Source: a virus. From it: DNA of 23,953 bases. Position numbers and translations under genes: made by a program. Below the pieces are notes generated by a model. It saw only the letters and a list, made by a program, of their open reading frames with translations. It was not told the origin of the DNA and searched no databases. Shown piece by piece: positions 7,107-14,331 of this stretch (positions are counted from its first letter, which is position 1; each line of letters begins with the position of its first letter). Where the stretch lies: positions 1-23,953 of IMG/VR virus record IMGVR_UViG_3300025122_000156. One strand, 5' to 3'.

Positions 7107-7755
7107 GGCCCCTGCCCAGCTTGCCTAGCCGCTGCTCCAGGCTCTTACTTGCTAGCGCACGTCGGCGCTGCGCTTCGGCTAGTCGGTTGCGAGCGGCGGG
7201 GCTTCCCTCTCCGCGCTCCGCGCCAGCCTCAAGCACCTTGCTCCGGCCCTCTGCTAGCCCCGATTCATACGAATCCTTGGCGGCGTTTTCGACGTTGTTC
7301 TTTCGCTCCTGATCTAATTCCCCCTCAAGTTGTGTGATTCTGCCGCTGTACAGCCTCTGAAGCGCCTGTGCGCTCGGGGTTTGGGCCTGGAAGCCCTGGG
7401 CCTCTGCATACTGCGAGACGGGCGGCTGAAGCGGGCCAATGGCGCTGTCGGTTGGCCTAGCCGTCTGAAAGGCGGGGTCTCCTCCGGCGGCATTCTGCTG
7501 GGCTAGGCGGGAAAGCTGCTCTCTGCTCCCAGCCATGAAGCGTTGAATCTCTCCCCTGCCGGCAACCGTTCCCGCACCCTTGGGGTCTCGGGTTGCCCGC
7601 TTGGTTTGGTAGTCGATGCCCTGTTGCCCGTAGCGCGCGAACTGGTCTCTGCTGAGCCCGGTCTGCTGCTCGGCCATGCGAAGGAACTCCTCGATCTCGT
7701 TGGGGGTTCCGAAGTCTTCAGGGGAGGGCTGCCCGCCGCCTTGTTCAAAAGCCAT
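7099..7755 (-). CDS. Hypothetical Gln-rich helical protein, probable virion component
   Basis: The product is 218 aa and I do not recognise its family. It is rich in Gln, Ala, Arg and Glu. An N-terminal acidic helix (EIEEFLRMAEQQTG) is followed by a low-complexity middle with many GQ and PQ pairs. The C-terminal half is predicted coiled coil (ITQLEGELDQERKNN onward) ending in a basic tail (KLGRGRA). AAGGAAG lies 8 nt before ATG 7755, and the ATG overlaps the stop of the 41-aa gene (TAATG). Its stop overlaps the start of the 749-aa gene by 8 nt, so all three are one operon. The composition suits an internal head or ejection protein. That role is inferred. Confidence 0.7.
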   Translation of the reverse strand: MAFEQGGGQPSPEDFGTPNEIEEFLRMAEQQTGLSRDQFARYGQQGIDYQTKRATRDPKGAGTVAGRGEIQRFMAGSREQLSRLAQQNAAGGDPAFQTARPTDSAIGPLQPPVSQYAEAQGFQAQTPSAQALQRLYSGRITQLEGELDQERKNNVENAAKDSYESGLAEGRSKVLEAGAERGEGSPAARNRLAEAQRRRALASKSLEQRLGKLGRGRA

Positions 7756-7880
7756 TAGTATTTCTTCCTTTTCGTGGCGCGGCTCCCCTTTGCGGGCCTG
7801 CTCCTACTTGGTTTACCTGTGTAGCTCTTTCCGCTCTTGCGTCCGCGCCTCCCCTTGGCCAGGCATCTCTTTGCGGGCAT
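7755..7880 (-). CDS. 41-aa Arg/Lys-rich basic peptide
   Basis: A short reading frame begins with MPAKRCLAKGRRGRKSG. Its start ATG 7880 is preceded at 5 nt by a perfect AAGGAGG, and its stop overlaps the next gene (TAATG). It has 9 Lys and 8 Arg in 41 residues and no Asp or Glu, plus Ser, Gly and Pro. There is no membrane segment. Such a composition fits a nucleic-acid-binding or DNA-condensing peptide, comparable in character to protamine-like viral core peptides. It is the first gene of the minus-strand operon and so is likely made in quantity. I do not know a named family. The excellent ribosome binding site and both-side coupling make it a real gene. Confidence 0.8.
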   Translation of the reverse strand: MPAKRCLAKGRRGRKSGKSYTGKPSRSRPAKGSRATKRKKY

Positions 7881-7969
7881 TTCGACCTCCTTGAATTGGG
7901 GCGGTTTTGCCAGTCTTAGCTGTTATGCTACTTTCGCATAAGGCTAAACCATATCAACAGGAGTGTGCA
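7881..7969. promoter_or_regulatory. Divergent intergenic control region
   Basis: This 89-bp spacer separates the divergent 7880 (-) and 7970 (+) genes, so both operons must start here or be read through. It holds the exact inverted repeat TTATGC (7923-7928) and GCATAA (7936-7941) with a 7-nt loop, flanked by partial AGC and GCT arms. I could not find a convincing -35/-10 pair on either strand. The dyad may be an operator or a phage-specific promoter element. Ribosome binding sites occupy both edges (AAGGAGG for the minus gene, AGGAG for the plus gene). Confidence 0.45.
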
Positions 7970-8290
7970 GTGTCCTTTGATCCAAGCGAGTATAGCGTCA
8001 AGGAGGCGGTCAGCAGGCTGGACGACCTTTCGCTTGACGACCTTTCTGCGGTGTTATCCCTTGAGCTAGAGAACAAGCACCGATCATCGTTAGTTTCCGA
8101 GATTGGGCGGGCCATTGATGCGGCTAAGACAGCCGACGAGGCTGAGGAAGCCGTCGAGGAGCCGGTTGAGGTAGAGGCGGTGGTTGCAGCGAGGCCCAAG
8201 CAGTTAATTTCGCTTCAGCGGCTGCTCAAGCTACGCCCCGACGCCAGGAAGAAGTTCACTCGTCGCCAAGACGGCATGTTTGAGGCGTAG
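7970..8290 (+). CDS. Small helical acidic protein, unknown function
   Basis: The product is 106 aa. The frame opens upstream at a TTG at 7907, but AGGAG at 7959-7963 points to GTG 7970. Residues 6-50 form a short helical domain beginning YSVKEAVSRLDDL and ending in NKHRSSLVSEIGRAI. Comparable Tyr-Ser-Val-x-Glu helix-loop-helix domains occur in small phage head or tail accessory proteins. A Glu/Val-rich linker (about 55-72) leads to a basic C-terminal helix. The LDDLS motif is duplicated back to back. Its stop overlaps the GTG of the next gene (TAGTG), which ties it to the terminase operon. A packaging or head accessory role is likely but not shown. Confidence 0.7.
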   Translation: MSFDPSEYSVKEAVSRLDDLSLDDLSAVLSLELENKHRSSLVSEIGRAIDAAKTADEAEEAVEEPVEVEAVVAARPKQLISLQRLLKLRPDARKKFTRRQDGMFEA

Positions 8291-8946
8291 TGCCGAGAAA
8301 CACCAGAGTCGGGGGCGTCAACTCCTGGCGTCTTCCGGCTGGCAGCGATGGGGTGTCAACCTACCGCCCGGTGAGACGGGCGCAGGACAGGACCCCAGAC
8401 TCCCAAACCAACGTCCGTGTCCCAGGGTTTCAAGACGACCACGCCAGATATGGGTGGGAGGTTGAGCAGTGGAGGAACGCATTCGTTACAAAGATGCGGT
8501 GGACGAAGTGGATGGGCGCTGATAGCAAGTGGCACGTAGGCCCCCCCGTTCACCCAGACGCCCCGGTATTCTGGAACGAGGTGGCGCAGAGAGCGTTCAA
8601 GGAGGCCAACAAGGAGGGGTACGCTGCCCCAAGACACGTCGCTGAAATGGTGGACATCAGCAGGTATGAGGCAAAGCGCCTGATGGACGTTATGCACGGC
8701 CACATGCGACTAGCTTTCGTGCAGTACCCGCACAACAGGCTCACAAACACAATATGGAACTGCCGAATGCTTCATATTGACGATGTTGTTGATCTGGGCC
8801 AAAACTTAGACGAATGGAGAACGAGGCTGAAGGCCGCGTTCAAGGACAGAGCAATACCCCTTCCGAGTCAGAGGATGCGGCAAAAGGGACTGATCTGGGA
8901 TTACAATGGCAAGGGCTGGAAAAAAGTACGCAGACGAGGCGACTGA
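8290..8946 (+). CDS. Candidate terminase small subunit
   Basis: The product is 218 aa, starting at GTG 8290 inside the previous stop and overlapping the TerL start by 41 nt. The N-terminal 45 residues are basic and probably disordered. Residues of about 95-135 contain a helix-turn-helix-like stretch (APRHVAEMVDISRYEAKRLM). The C-terminus is basic (KGWKKVRRRGD). Small terminase subunits recognise the packaging site through a helix-turn-helix and sit just before TerL, which fits here. I see no unmistakable family signature, so the call is mainly positional. A different DNA-binding packaging factor is possible. Confidence 0.5.
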   Translation: MPRNTRVGGVNSWRLPAGSDGVSTYRPVRRAQDRTPDSQTNVRVPGFQDDHARYGWEVEQWRNAFVTKMRWTKWMGADSKWHVGPPVHPDAPVFWNEVAQRAFKEANKEGYAAPRHVAEMVDISRYEAKRLMDVMHGHMRLAFVQYPHNRLTNTIWNCRMLHIDDVVDLGQNLDEWRTRLKAAFKDRAIPLPSQRMRQKGLIWDYNGKGWKKVRRRGD

Positions 8947-10825
8947 AGAGCTTACTTCAGGGGTACACGACGACTTCATTGAGTTTGCAGAGGCGCACCT
9001 CAGGATTCAGACGAAGAGCGGAGAGTTCAAGGAGCTAGCGCTTAACAGATCGCAGCTTCTCCGCGAGGGCCTGATCACAGAGATGGAGAACGCCAAGCGC
9101 CCCGTGCGGGTTTGGGAGGCGAAGGCCAGACAGCTAGGCTGCTCCACCCACGTTCAGGCAAAGATGTTCCATCGCTGCATAACCAACCACGACGAAGTGG
9201 CGCTGGTTGCGGCACACACAGAGCCCTCTGTTAGAAGCATCTTCACCAAGTGCAAGATGTTCTACGACTTCTTGCCAGAGAGGCTGCGCCCGCTTACCAG
9301 ATACAACAACGTATACGAGCTAGACTTCAGAGCGCCGTCTGGGCCTGCGGGCCTGCGATCACGGTTCATCGTTATGACGGCGAAGTCCATTGACGACGCC
9401 CGTGGGTTTACGGCTAGGCAGGTTCATTGCTCAGAGGTCGCCTTCTACAAGAACCCAGAGGCGTTCTTCCTGGCGACGTTGCAGGTCGTGCCAGACGAGC
9501 CAGGGACAATGGTCTACGTGGAGTCTACGTGTAACGGCGCGGGAGACTTCCACCACAGCCAGTACCTATCGGCCAACGTTTGGTGGGATGAGATTCCGCC
9601 GTGGATGGCGTTGAAGAGGCGCTTTCCCGGGCACCCAGACAGCACTTGGTACGCGCTCTTCACTCCGTGGTTCCTCATGGACGAGTACAAGCGAAAGCTG
9701 AACGTGCCTGAGAAGGAGTTCCGCGCAAGCCTAGACGCCGAAGAGCGGTCGTTGCTTGATCGCTTCGACAAGTGGCTAGACCTTGAGAGCTTGCAGTGGA
9801 GGCGCGAAACGCTCGTAAGCAAGTGCGGCGGAAGCCTAGAGCGCTTCAAGATGGAGTACCCGTCAACTGACGAGGAGGCATTCTCTGCCACCGGAAGCCC
9901 CGTGTTTGACCAGAAGATCATCTACAACCAGATAGAGAACTGTGGGTGCTGGTGCGAGCTTTGCGCCCCGAAGTCTCAGAAAAAGGGCGACGACAACGAC
10001 TGCCCAGAACACAAGTGGTTTGAGATTGTAGACAGGTCGGGGAACGAGGGCGGCAGGGCCAGGCTATTCACAAACTACAGGCCGGATATTGAGGAGACCA
10101 TGGAGGGGTCTGGCAGGCTGTCGGTTTGGAAAAAGCCCGACCAAGGAAGAAGATATGTTGTAAGCACAGACGTAAGCAAGGGCGCGGCTAGCCGTGACTG
10201 GGACCACGCCGTAGTCATAGACATAGCAAGTATGGAGCAGGTTGCGGAATGGCGCGGGAAAGTGGATTTGGATGTGCTGGCGGAGCAGATGCTTATGTTG
10301 GCCCTGTACTACAACAACGCAGTCCTGGCCCCAGAAGTGTCGGGGCTTGGGGCTGGCCTGGTTGCGATGTTGAACCAAACCAGATACTGGAATCTATACC
10401 GCCGCCGCTCTGTAGACACCCTGACGGTGAACTCCGTGATGCTTGGCTGGGACACCAACAGGAAGAGCAAGTCCGCAATGGTGGGGCTTACCCAGAAGGC
10501 GCTTAAAGACGACTACATAAAGATACGCTCGCAGGCCGTCTTGTCGGAGATGGCGGCGTATAGGCGCGTGCTAAAGATGACGCCAGACGGCGATGAGGGT
10601 CACGCGAAAATGTCCGCACCGGCAGGCAAGCACGACGACGCCTGTGTTGCTCTGATGATCGCAAACGCGGTCGCGCACTACTGCCCAGGAAGCGGGGCAG
10701 ACGTGAGAAAGGAAGAGGTGCGGGCCGCCTCAGGCAACCACAACCTGTGGTCTTCCGAAGACTGGGACGCCTACGAAACCTGGACTAAGAAGGCGAAGAG
10801 CAGGTTGCTTATGAAGGGGAGGTGA
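8906..10825 (+). CDS. terL: Terminase large subunit
   Basis: This 639-aa packaging motor has an N-terminal ATPase and a C-terminal nuclease. The P-loop position reads ARQLGCST (74-81), which lacks the usual GK[ST]; related terminases use ARQLGxST here. HCSEVAFY (174-181) is the Walker B equivalent with E177, and ESTCNG (206-211) is the coupling motif. The RNase-H-like nuclease shows D422 in TDVSKG, E477 in APEVSG and D577-D578 in KHDDAC. Between the domains lies a Cys cluster (C346, C348, C350, C353, then C366 and H369) that could bind zinc. It translocates DNA into proheads through the portal and cuts concatemers. Its 3' end overlaps the convergent gene by 17 nt. Confidence 0.93.
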   Translation: MARAGKKYADEATEELTSGVHDDFIEFAEAHLRIQTKSGEFKELALNRSQLLREGLITEMENAKRPVRVWEAKARQLGCSTHVQAKMFHRCITNHDEVALVAAHTEPSVRSIFTKCKMFYDFLPERLRPLTRYNNVYELDFRAPSGPAGLRSRFIVMTAKSIDDARGFTARQVHCSEVAFYKNPEAFFLATLQVVPDEPGTMVYVESTCNGAGDFHHSQYLSANVWWDEIPPWMALKRRFPGHPDSTWYALFTPWFLMDEYKRKLNVPEKEFRASLDAEERSLLDRFDKWLDLESLQWRRETLVSKCGGSLERFKMEYPSTDEEAFSATGSPVFDQKIIYNQIENCGCWCELCAPKSQKKGDDNDCPEHKWFEIVDRSGNEGGRARLFTNYRPDIEETMEGSGRLSVWKKPDQGRRYVVSTDVSKGAASRDWDHAVVIDIASMEQVAEWRGKVDLDVLAEQMLMLALYYNNAVLAPEVSGLGAGLVAMLNQTRYWNLYRRRSVDTLTVNSVMLGWDTNRKSKSAMVGLTQKALKDDYIKIRSQAVLSEMAAYRRVLKMTPDGDEGHAKMSAPAGKHDDACVALMIANAVAHYCPGSGADVRKEEVRAASGNHNLWSSEDWDAYETWTKKAKSRLLMKGR

Positions 10826-11462
10826 GGCGATATGTCTTCTCGGCCTCGCCCTTCTGAAGCCACCCCGTCTTGATCCCGCTAATGATCCCTCCAAGGAGGC
10901 TCTTGGGATCGGTGTCGATGTCACGAATGAGATCGCCGTAACTAAAAGAGCCGCCCTGCTCGCTGGCATACTGCTGGATGATCTCGGTTGGGCGAGGGCC
11001 AGTCGGAGCAGCCTTCTTCTTGCTCTTCTTCTTGCTCTTCTTCGCGACCCTTGCGTCAATCACAACACGACGCGCCTTCTTAGGCTTGGGCTTCACAACC
11101 TCAGAGCCGTCAGGGGCGAAGGTTTTCGCTGCGTGGTTTTTCTTTGGCTCAAGGCCCTCGTCGTCTTGAACTGCAACGCGCCCAATCTCGGCAAGCTGAC
11201 GATCCCGCTCTTGCTTGGTGTAGAAGTCGCGGCCCTTGAGTTCTGGGCTGGCGTGCTTGCCCCATGTGCCCTTGACGGTCAGGTTGGCTGGGGCTGAGTC
11301 GCGTGGGTAGAAGCGATCCAGGGTTCCGGTGCTGCCACATCGAGTGCATCGGATGTCTCGGAACCCGTCTCGCTTGCTGATCTCATAAAGATCAGGCTTC
11401 GTGAAATAGTCAAACTCCGCGCCGCAGGTTTCAAACAGACAGCGCATTGGGTAGTAAGGCAC
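10809..11462 (-). CDS. Zinc-ribbon plus winged-helix-like protein
   Basis: The product is 217 aa. GTG 11462 is chosen because AGGGG lies 5 nt upstream and the portal stop is 1 nt away; ATG 11447 is an alternative. The N-terminal zinc ribbon has C8-x4-C13 and C39-x2-C42. A middle section is basic, with a Lys run (KKSKKKSKKK, about 141-150). The C-terminal domain (157-213: PTEIIQQYASEQGG, then LLGGIISGIKTGWL and TYRLT) looks like a winged helix. It could be a DNA-binding regulator or a packaging accessory linked to the portal. No specific family is recognised. Its 3' end runs 17 nt into terL on the opposite strand. Confidence 0.7.
   Translation of the reverse strand: MPYYPMRCLFETCGAEFDYFTKPDLYEISKRDGFRDIRCTRCGSTGTLDRFYPRDSAPANLTVKGTWGKHASPELKGRDFYTKQERDRQLAEIGRVAVQDDEGLEPKKNHAAKTFAPDGSEVVKPKPKKARRVVIDARVAKKSKKKSKKKAAPTGPRPTEIIQQYASEQGGSFSYGDLIRDIDTDPKSLLGGIISGIKTGWLQKGEAEKTYRLTSPS
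11013..11043. repeat. Tandem 12-nt repeat in Lys-rich linker
   Basis: CTTCTTCTTGCT occurs twice exactly (11013-11024 and 11025-11036), followed by a 7-nt partial copy. On the minus strand it encodes the KKSK-type lysine run of the zinc-ribbon protein. One unit is four codons, so gain or loss keeps the frame, and linker length may vary between relatives. Confidence 0.85.
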
Positions 11463-11463
11463 T

Positions 11464-13419
11464 CTATCCCCTAACTCTAGACATAAGCGTAGCCACGTCG
11501 GCTGTGCCGCCCGTGCCACTGGTTGCTGGCGGGCCAGCTAGGGGCTGCCCATCAGCCCCCATGCCCCGACCCTGGACGCTCTCTGGGCCCACAGGACCAC
11601 CACCGCCGCCACCACCGGCTGGCGCTGGCGTAGATGCGGCCTGGAGCGCTGCGAGCGGCTCCATCAACATCCTCTTGTCTTGCTGCCAAATCGAGAAGGC
11701 GCGATCCACGAAGTTTGTGATGGTGTCGGGGCTAGAGATACCCGCCTGAACAAGAGGGATCAAGGAGTTGACCGTGGCGTTGATTGTGTTCAGTAGGCCC
11801 ATAAACGCCTGCTGCTCTGTGCCGGGATCTTTGCCGATGGTGCTGCCAGCCTCAACGCGGACATCAAACATGCCAGATATGTCACCTGGGCTCAGTGTTA
11901 TGAAGTCGTCGCTCCCGGCTGGGCCAGAGACACGAAGGTAGCGCGGCTCGTCCCAGTATTGGCGGATGATTGACAGGACTAGGCGGCCAATGTTTTCAAT
12001 GAACCGCTCTACGGTTCCTAGGCGAACGGCTGATCTGTTTGACGATCCCTGCGCGGCAATGGCCACCTCTGTGGCGGTTGTGCCCTTTCGCCCCACGCCA
12101 CCGCGTTGGTAAACATCAACCCCACTGATTTCGTACATTAGGCGCTGTAGGCCCTGCATGACGGAAACGGTGGTTGACGGGGGCGGCGCTTCTGGAAGAA
12201 GCATGATTGCGTTTCTGATGTCCCCCACGTTAGCCGGGATCTCTGCAACCTCCATGTCGGCATCAGACGTAAGCAGGGCGGACAGCGAGCCGTCCTCAAG
12301 GATCCCGGGCAGCCCAACCCACTTGCGCTTGGACGAGATGGAGTGGTGGTGCAAAAGCTGAGACCACTCTTGGTTCAACCTAGCGGCAATGTCCCTAATC
12401 GCGGCTAGGTCGGAAACCTGGGTGGAGTGCATTCGGCCCGGTATTCTCGTGAAAGAAAGAGACCTGTATGGGTATCCGCGAGTGTTAAGCGGATCGTTGA
12501 TGTGGCGAATAACGCACTCTTGCGGCTTCAGGTAGTCCTGGGTCTTGGTTAGCCACAAGATCCGGCGACGAAGGCCGGACTTGGTTTTGGCCCAATACCG
12601 TAGCTCGTAGATAGTAACGAATTCGGGCTCGTCTTCGTATTCGTGCCCCCTGTCGTGGGCAGTGCCGGAGTACCCGCTTGGAAGCGTCTCGGTTAGCCAG
12701 GCATCAGGCGAGAGTTCCCTGGGGATTGAAAACCGATCATCGGCCCTGAGGTCTTCGATACGGACAGTAAGGCGCTCGGCAACCCACGGGCACTTCTGTA
12801 CGTCGGAGTAGCCGGGAGGGGTGAGTAGGTTCCATGGCGGAACGCGCTCAATGGTCGGGTTGTCTTGGGGCCCGTCGTCAAAGGGTATGTCTTCCTCTGC
12901 CATGATCCGACGAAGCTCTCTCGCTTCGTATTCGTCCAGCCCCCCCTCGTCCTCCGCGTCAGTATGCTCTGGCCCCGTTTCGTATTCCTCGTCCAGAAGA
13001 AACGCTCCAGACGGATCGTAGCCAACCTTGGCAACGCCAAAGTTAAACATCAGGCCGTCGAGAACAACGTCTTGAACGACTGACTTGACGTCTATCTCAC
13101 GAAACACATAGTTGACCGCGCCCTCGGCTAGCCTTGCGCTCTCTTCGTCCCCGGGCCTTCGTGGGAGAAACCTAACGTATGGCTCTGCGGAGATTATGTT
13201 TGGAACGAGAACGTTTGCTGTGGCTAGCAGGAAGTTGAAGTTTACGCCCCCGTCTACAGCGAGGCTTAGCTCGTCGTGCCCGTGTTCGGCAACGTAGTCA
13301 TCGAGAACCTGCTTCCAGCGTGGAAGAAGGTTTTCCTCTAGGCGCTTTTCGGCAGCATCAATCCTCTGCTGCCACTCAACCACTTCGTCGTCTTTAATTC
13401 GTATCTTTTTAGAGGACAT
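11464..13419 (-). CDS. Portal protein
   Basis: The product is 651 aa from ATG 13419 (MSSKKIRIKD); the frame also extends to 13470 with no better ribosome binding site. An N-terminal helical region is followed by SLAVDGGVNFNFLLATANVL and an alpha/beta core. The late helix SGVDVYQRGGVGRKGTTATE, then the long helical stem to LSIIRQYWDEPRYL, is characteristic of podo- and siphovirus portals. The C-terminus has a poly-Gly stretch (PAGGGGGGGPVG). Twelve copies form the ring at the head vertex through which TerL pumps DNA. It lies between terL and the scaffold gene as usual, but on the opposite strand to both. No strong Shine-Dalgarno precedes its ATG. Confidence 0.87.
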   Translation of the reverse strand: MSSKKIRIKDDEVVEWQQRIDAAEKRLEENLLPRWKQVLDDYVAEHGHDELSLAVDGGVNFNFLLATANVLVPNIISAEPYVRFLPRRPGDEESARLAEGAVNYVFREIDVKSVVQDVVLDGLMFNFGVAKVGYDPSGAFLLDEEYETGPEHTDAEDEGGLDEYEARELRRIMAEEDIPFDDGPQDNPTIERVPPWNLLTPPGYSDVQKCPWVAERLTVRIEDLRADDRFSIPRELSPDAWLTETLPSGYSGTAHDRGHEYEDEPEFVTIYELRYWAKTKSGLRRRILWLTKTQDYLKPQECVIRHINDPLNTRGYPYRSLSFTRIPGRMHSTQVSDLAAIRDIAARLNQEWSQLLHHHSISSKRKWVGLPGILEDGSLSALLTSDADMEVAEIPANVGDIRNAIMLLPEAPPPSTTVSVMQGLQRLMYEISGVDVYQRGGVGRKGTTATEVAIAAQGSSNRSAVRLGTVERFIENIGRLVLSIIRQYWDEPRYLRVSGPAGSDDFITLSPGDISGMFDVRVEAGSTIGKDPGTEQQAFMGLLNTINATVNSLIPLVQAGISSPDTITNFVDRAFSIWQQDKRMLMEPLAALQAASTPAPAGGGGGGGPVGPESVQGRGMGADGQPLAGPPATSGTGGTADVATLMSRVRG

Positions 13420-13506
13420 GGTGGCCAGGATACTTGACAATGGTTGCGAAATGCAGCGACATAATGTCAAACCAATCGGCTATGCCGAAAAACGGGAGAG
13501 GTATTG
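13420..13506. promoter_or_regulatory. Divergent portal/scaffold control region with TTGACA dyad
   Basis: TTGACA (13434-13439) and its exact complement TGTCAA (13465-13470) face each other across 25 bases. Each is a perfect -35 hexamer, one for each direction. On the + strand CATAAT (13460-13465) is a good -10, but the spacer is 20 bp, longer than the optimum. On the - strand no clear -10 follows. The dyad could be overlapping divergent promoters, an operator, or both. This is the only upstream spacer for the capsid operon, so a strong late promoter is expected here. Confidence 0.5.
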
Positions 13507-14322
13507 ATGCCAATAGATGCCACCGATACCCCAGGTGATGGACTCCAGTATGAGGATACTCCGTCCGATGGGATCGGCGCTTCGGCAAACGAGGTCGTCG
13601 TAAATGAAGATAGCGAAGAGCAGGAAGAGGTAGATTACTCTACTGACCCCCTGGGGTACCTACAGACTAGGGACGATATCCCCGAAGATGTCAAGGGTGC
13701 GCTCAGTAAGGGATTCCTGCGTCAATCTGACTACACAAGGAAAACCCAGGCAATCGCGAGCGAGCGACGTCGCCTGGATGATCAGCGATCAGTCGTTGAT
13801 CAAATCATCCTTGAAAAGTCAGAGGCAAAGAAGGCTAAAGAGGAAGAGAAGGCACCCCCGCCAGACTTGGCAAGAGGGGCAAAGCCGGAAGATGTAATCC
13901 TTTACTACGTCAACAAGCAGGTTGAGGCTCGTCTCGCAGAGATCGGTCTTAACGAAAAGTTGACAAGCCTTGAGCCGATGGCGCAACAGCAGAAGGTCGT
14001 TTCCTCATACCAACGATTCGCTAAAGAAAACCCAGCCATTGATCACGCCACTATGGCGGCAGAGGTTGGGCGCATTCTCGACACCGATCCCGATCTGTCT
14101 GACCTCGCAGAGGTCAACCCTGATCGTGCCGTAAGACTTGCAGCAAAGATGGCTCAGTCGAGCCGGAAGGTTGCGAAGAACACGGCCAAGTCTAAGAAGC
14201 GAAAAGAGGCTGCTCCTGTTGCCAGTAGGCAAGGCTCTGTTGTGAGGAAGGGTAGGCGAGAAAGCCCGCTTGAAGCCGCAACTAGGGCGCTAAAGGAGCA
14301 GGGAGTTAACTTTGGCAACTAA
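13507..14322 (+). CDS. Capsid scaffolding protein
   Basis: The product is 271 aa from ATG 13507, with GGGAGAGG 5 nt upstream; a TTG directly before it is less likely. The N-terminal 45 residues are acidic and low in complexity. LRQSDYTRKTQAIASERR (about 71-88) is the typical phage scaffold signature, followed by a long coiled coil, an RFAKENPAID segment and a basic Ser/Lys-rich C-terminus. Scaffolds guide capsid protein assembly and contact it through a basic C-terminal helix, as in P22. It lies 9 nt before the major capsid gene. No protease domain is visible, so it is probably not a fused protease-scaffold. Confidence 0.87.
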   Translation: MPIDATDTPGDGLQYEDTPSDGIGASANEVVVNEDSEEQEEVDYSTDPLGYLQTRDDIPEDVKGALSKGFLRQSDYTRKTQAIASERRRLDDQRSVVDQIILEKSEAKKAKEEEKAPPPDLARGAKPEDVILYYVNKQVEARLAEIGLNEKLTSLEPMAQQQKVVSSYQRFAKENPAIDHATMAAEVGRILDTDPDLSDLAEVNPDRAVRLAAKMAQSSRKVAKNTAKSKKRKEAAPVASRQGSVVRKGRRESPLEAATRALKEQGVNFGN

Positions 14323-14331
14323 GGAAATCTA

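Noticed and set aside
7970-8290. The duplicated GACGACCTTTC as a regulatory direct repeat
   Set aside because: It lies within the coding region and simply encodes the repeated Leu-Asp-Asp-Leu-Ser motif.
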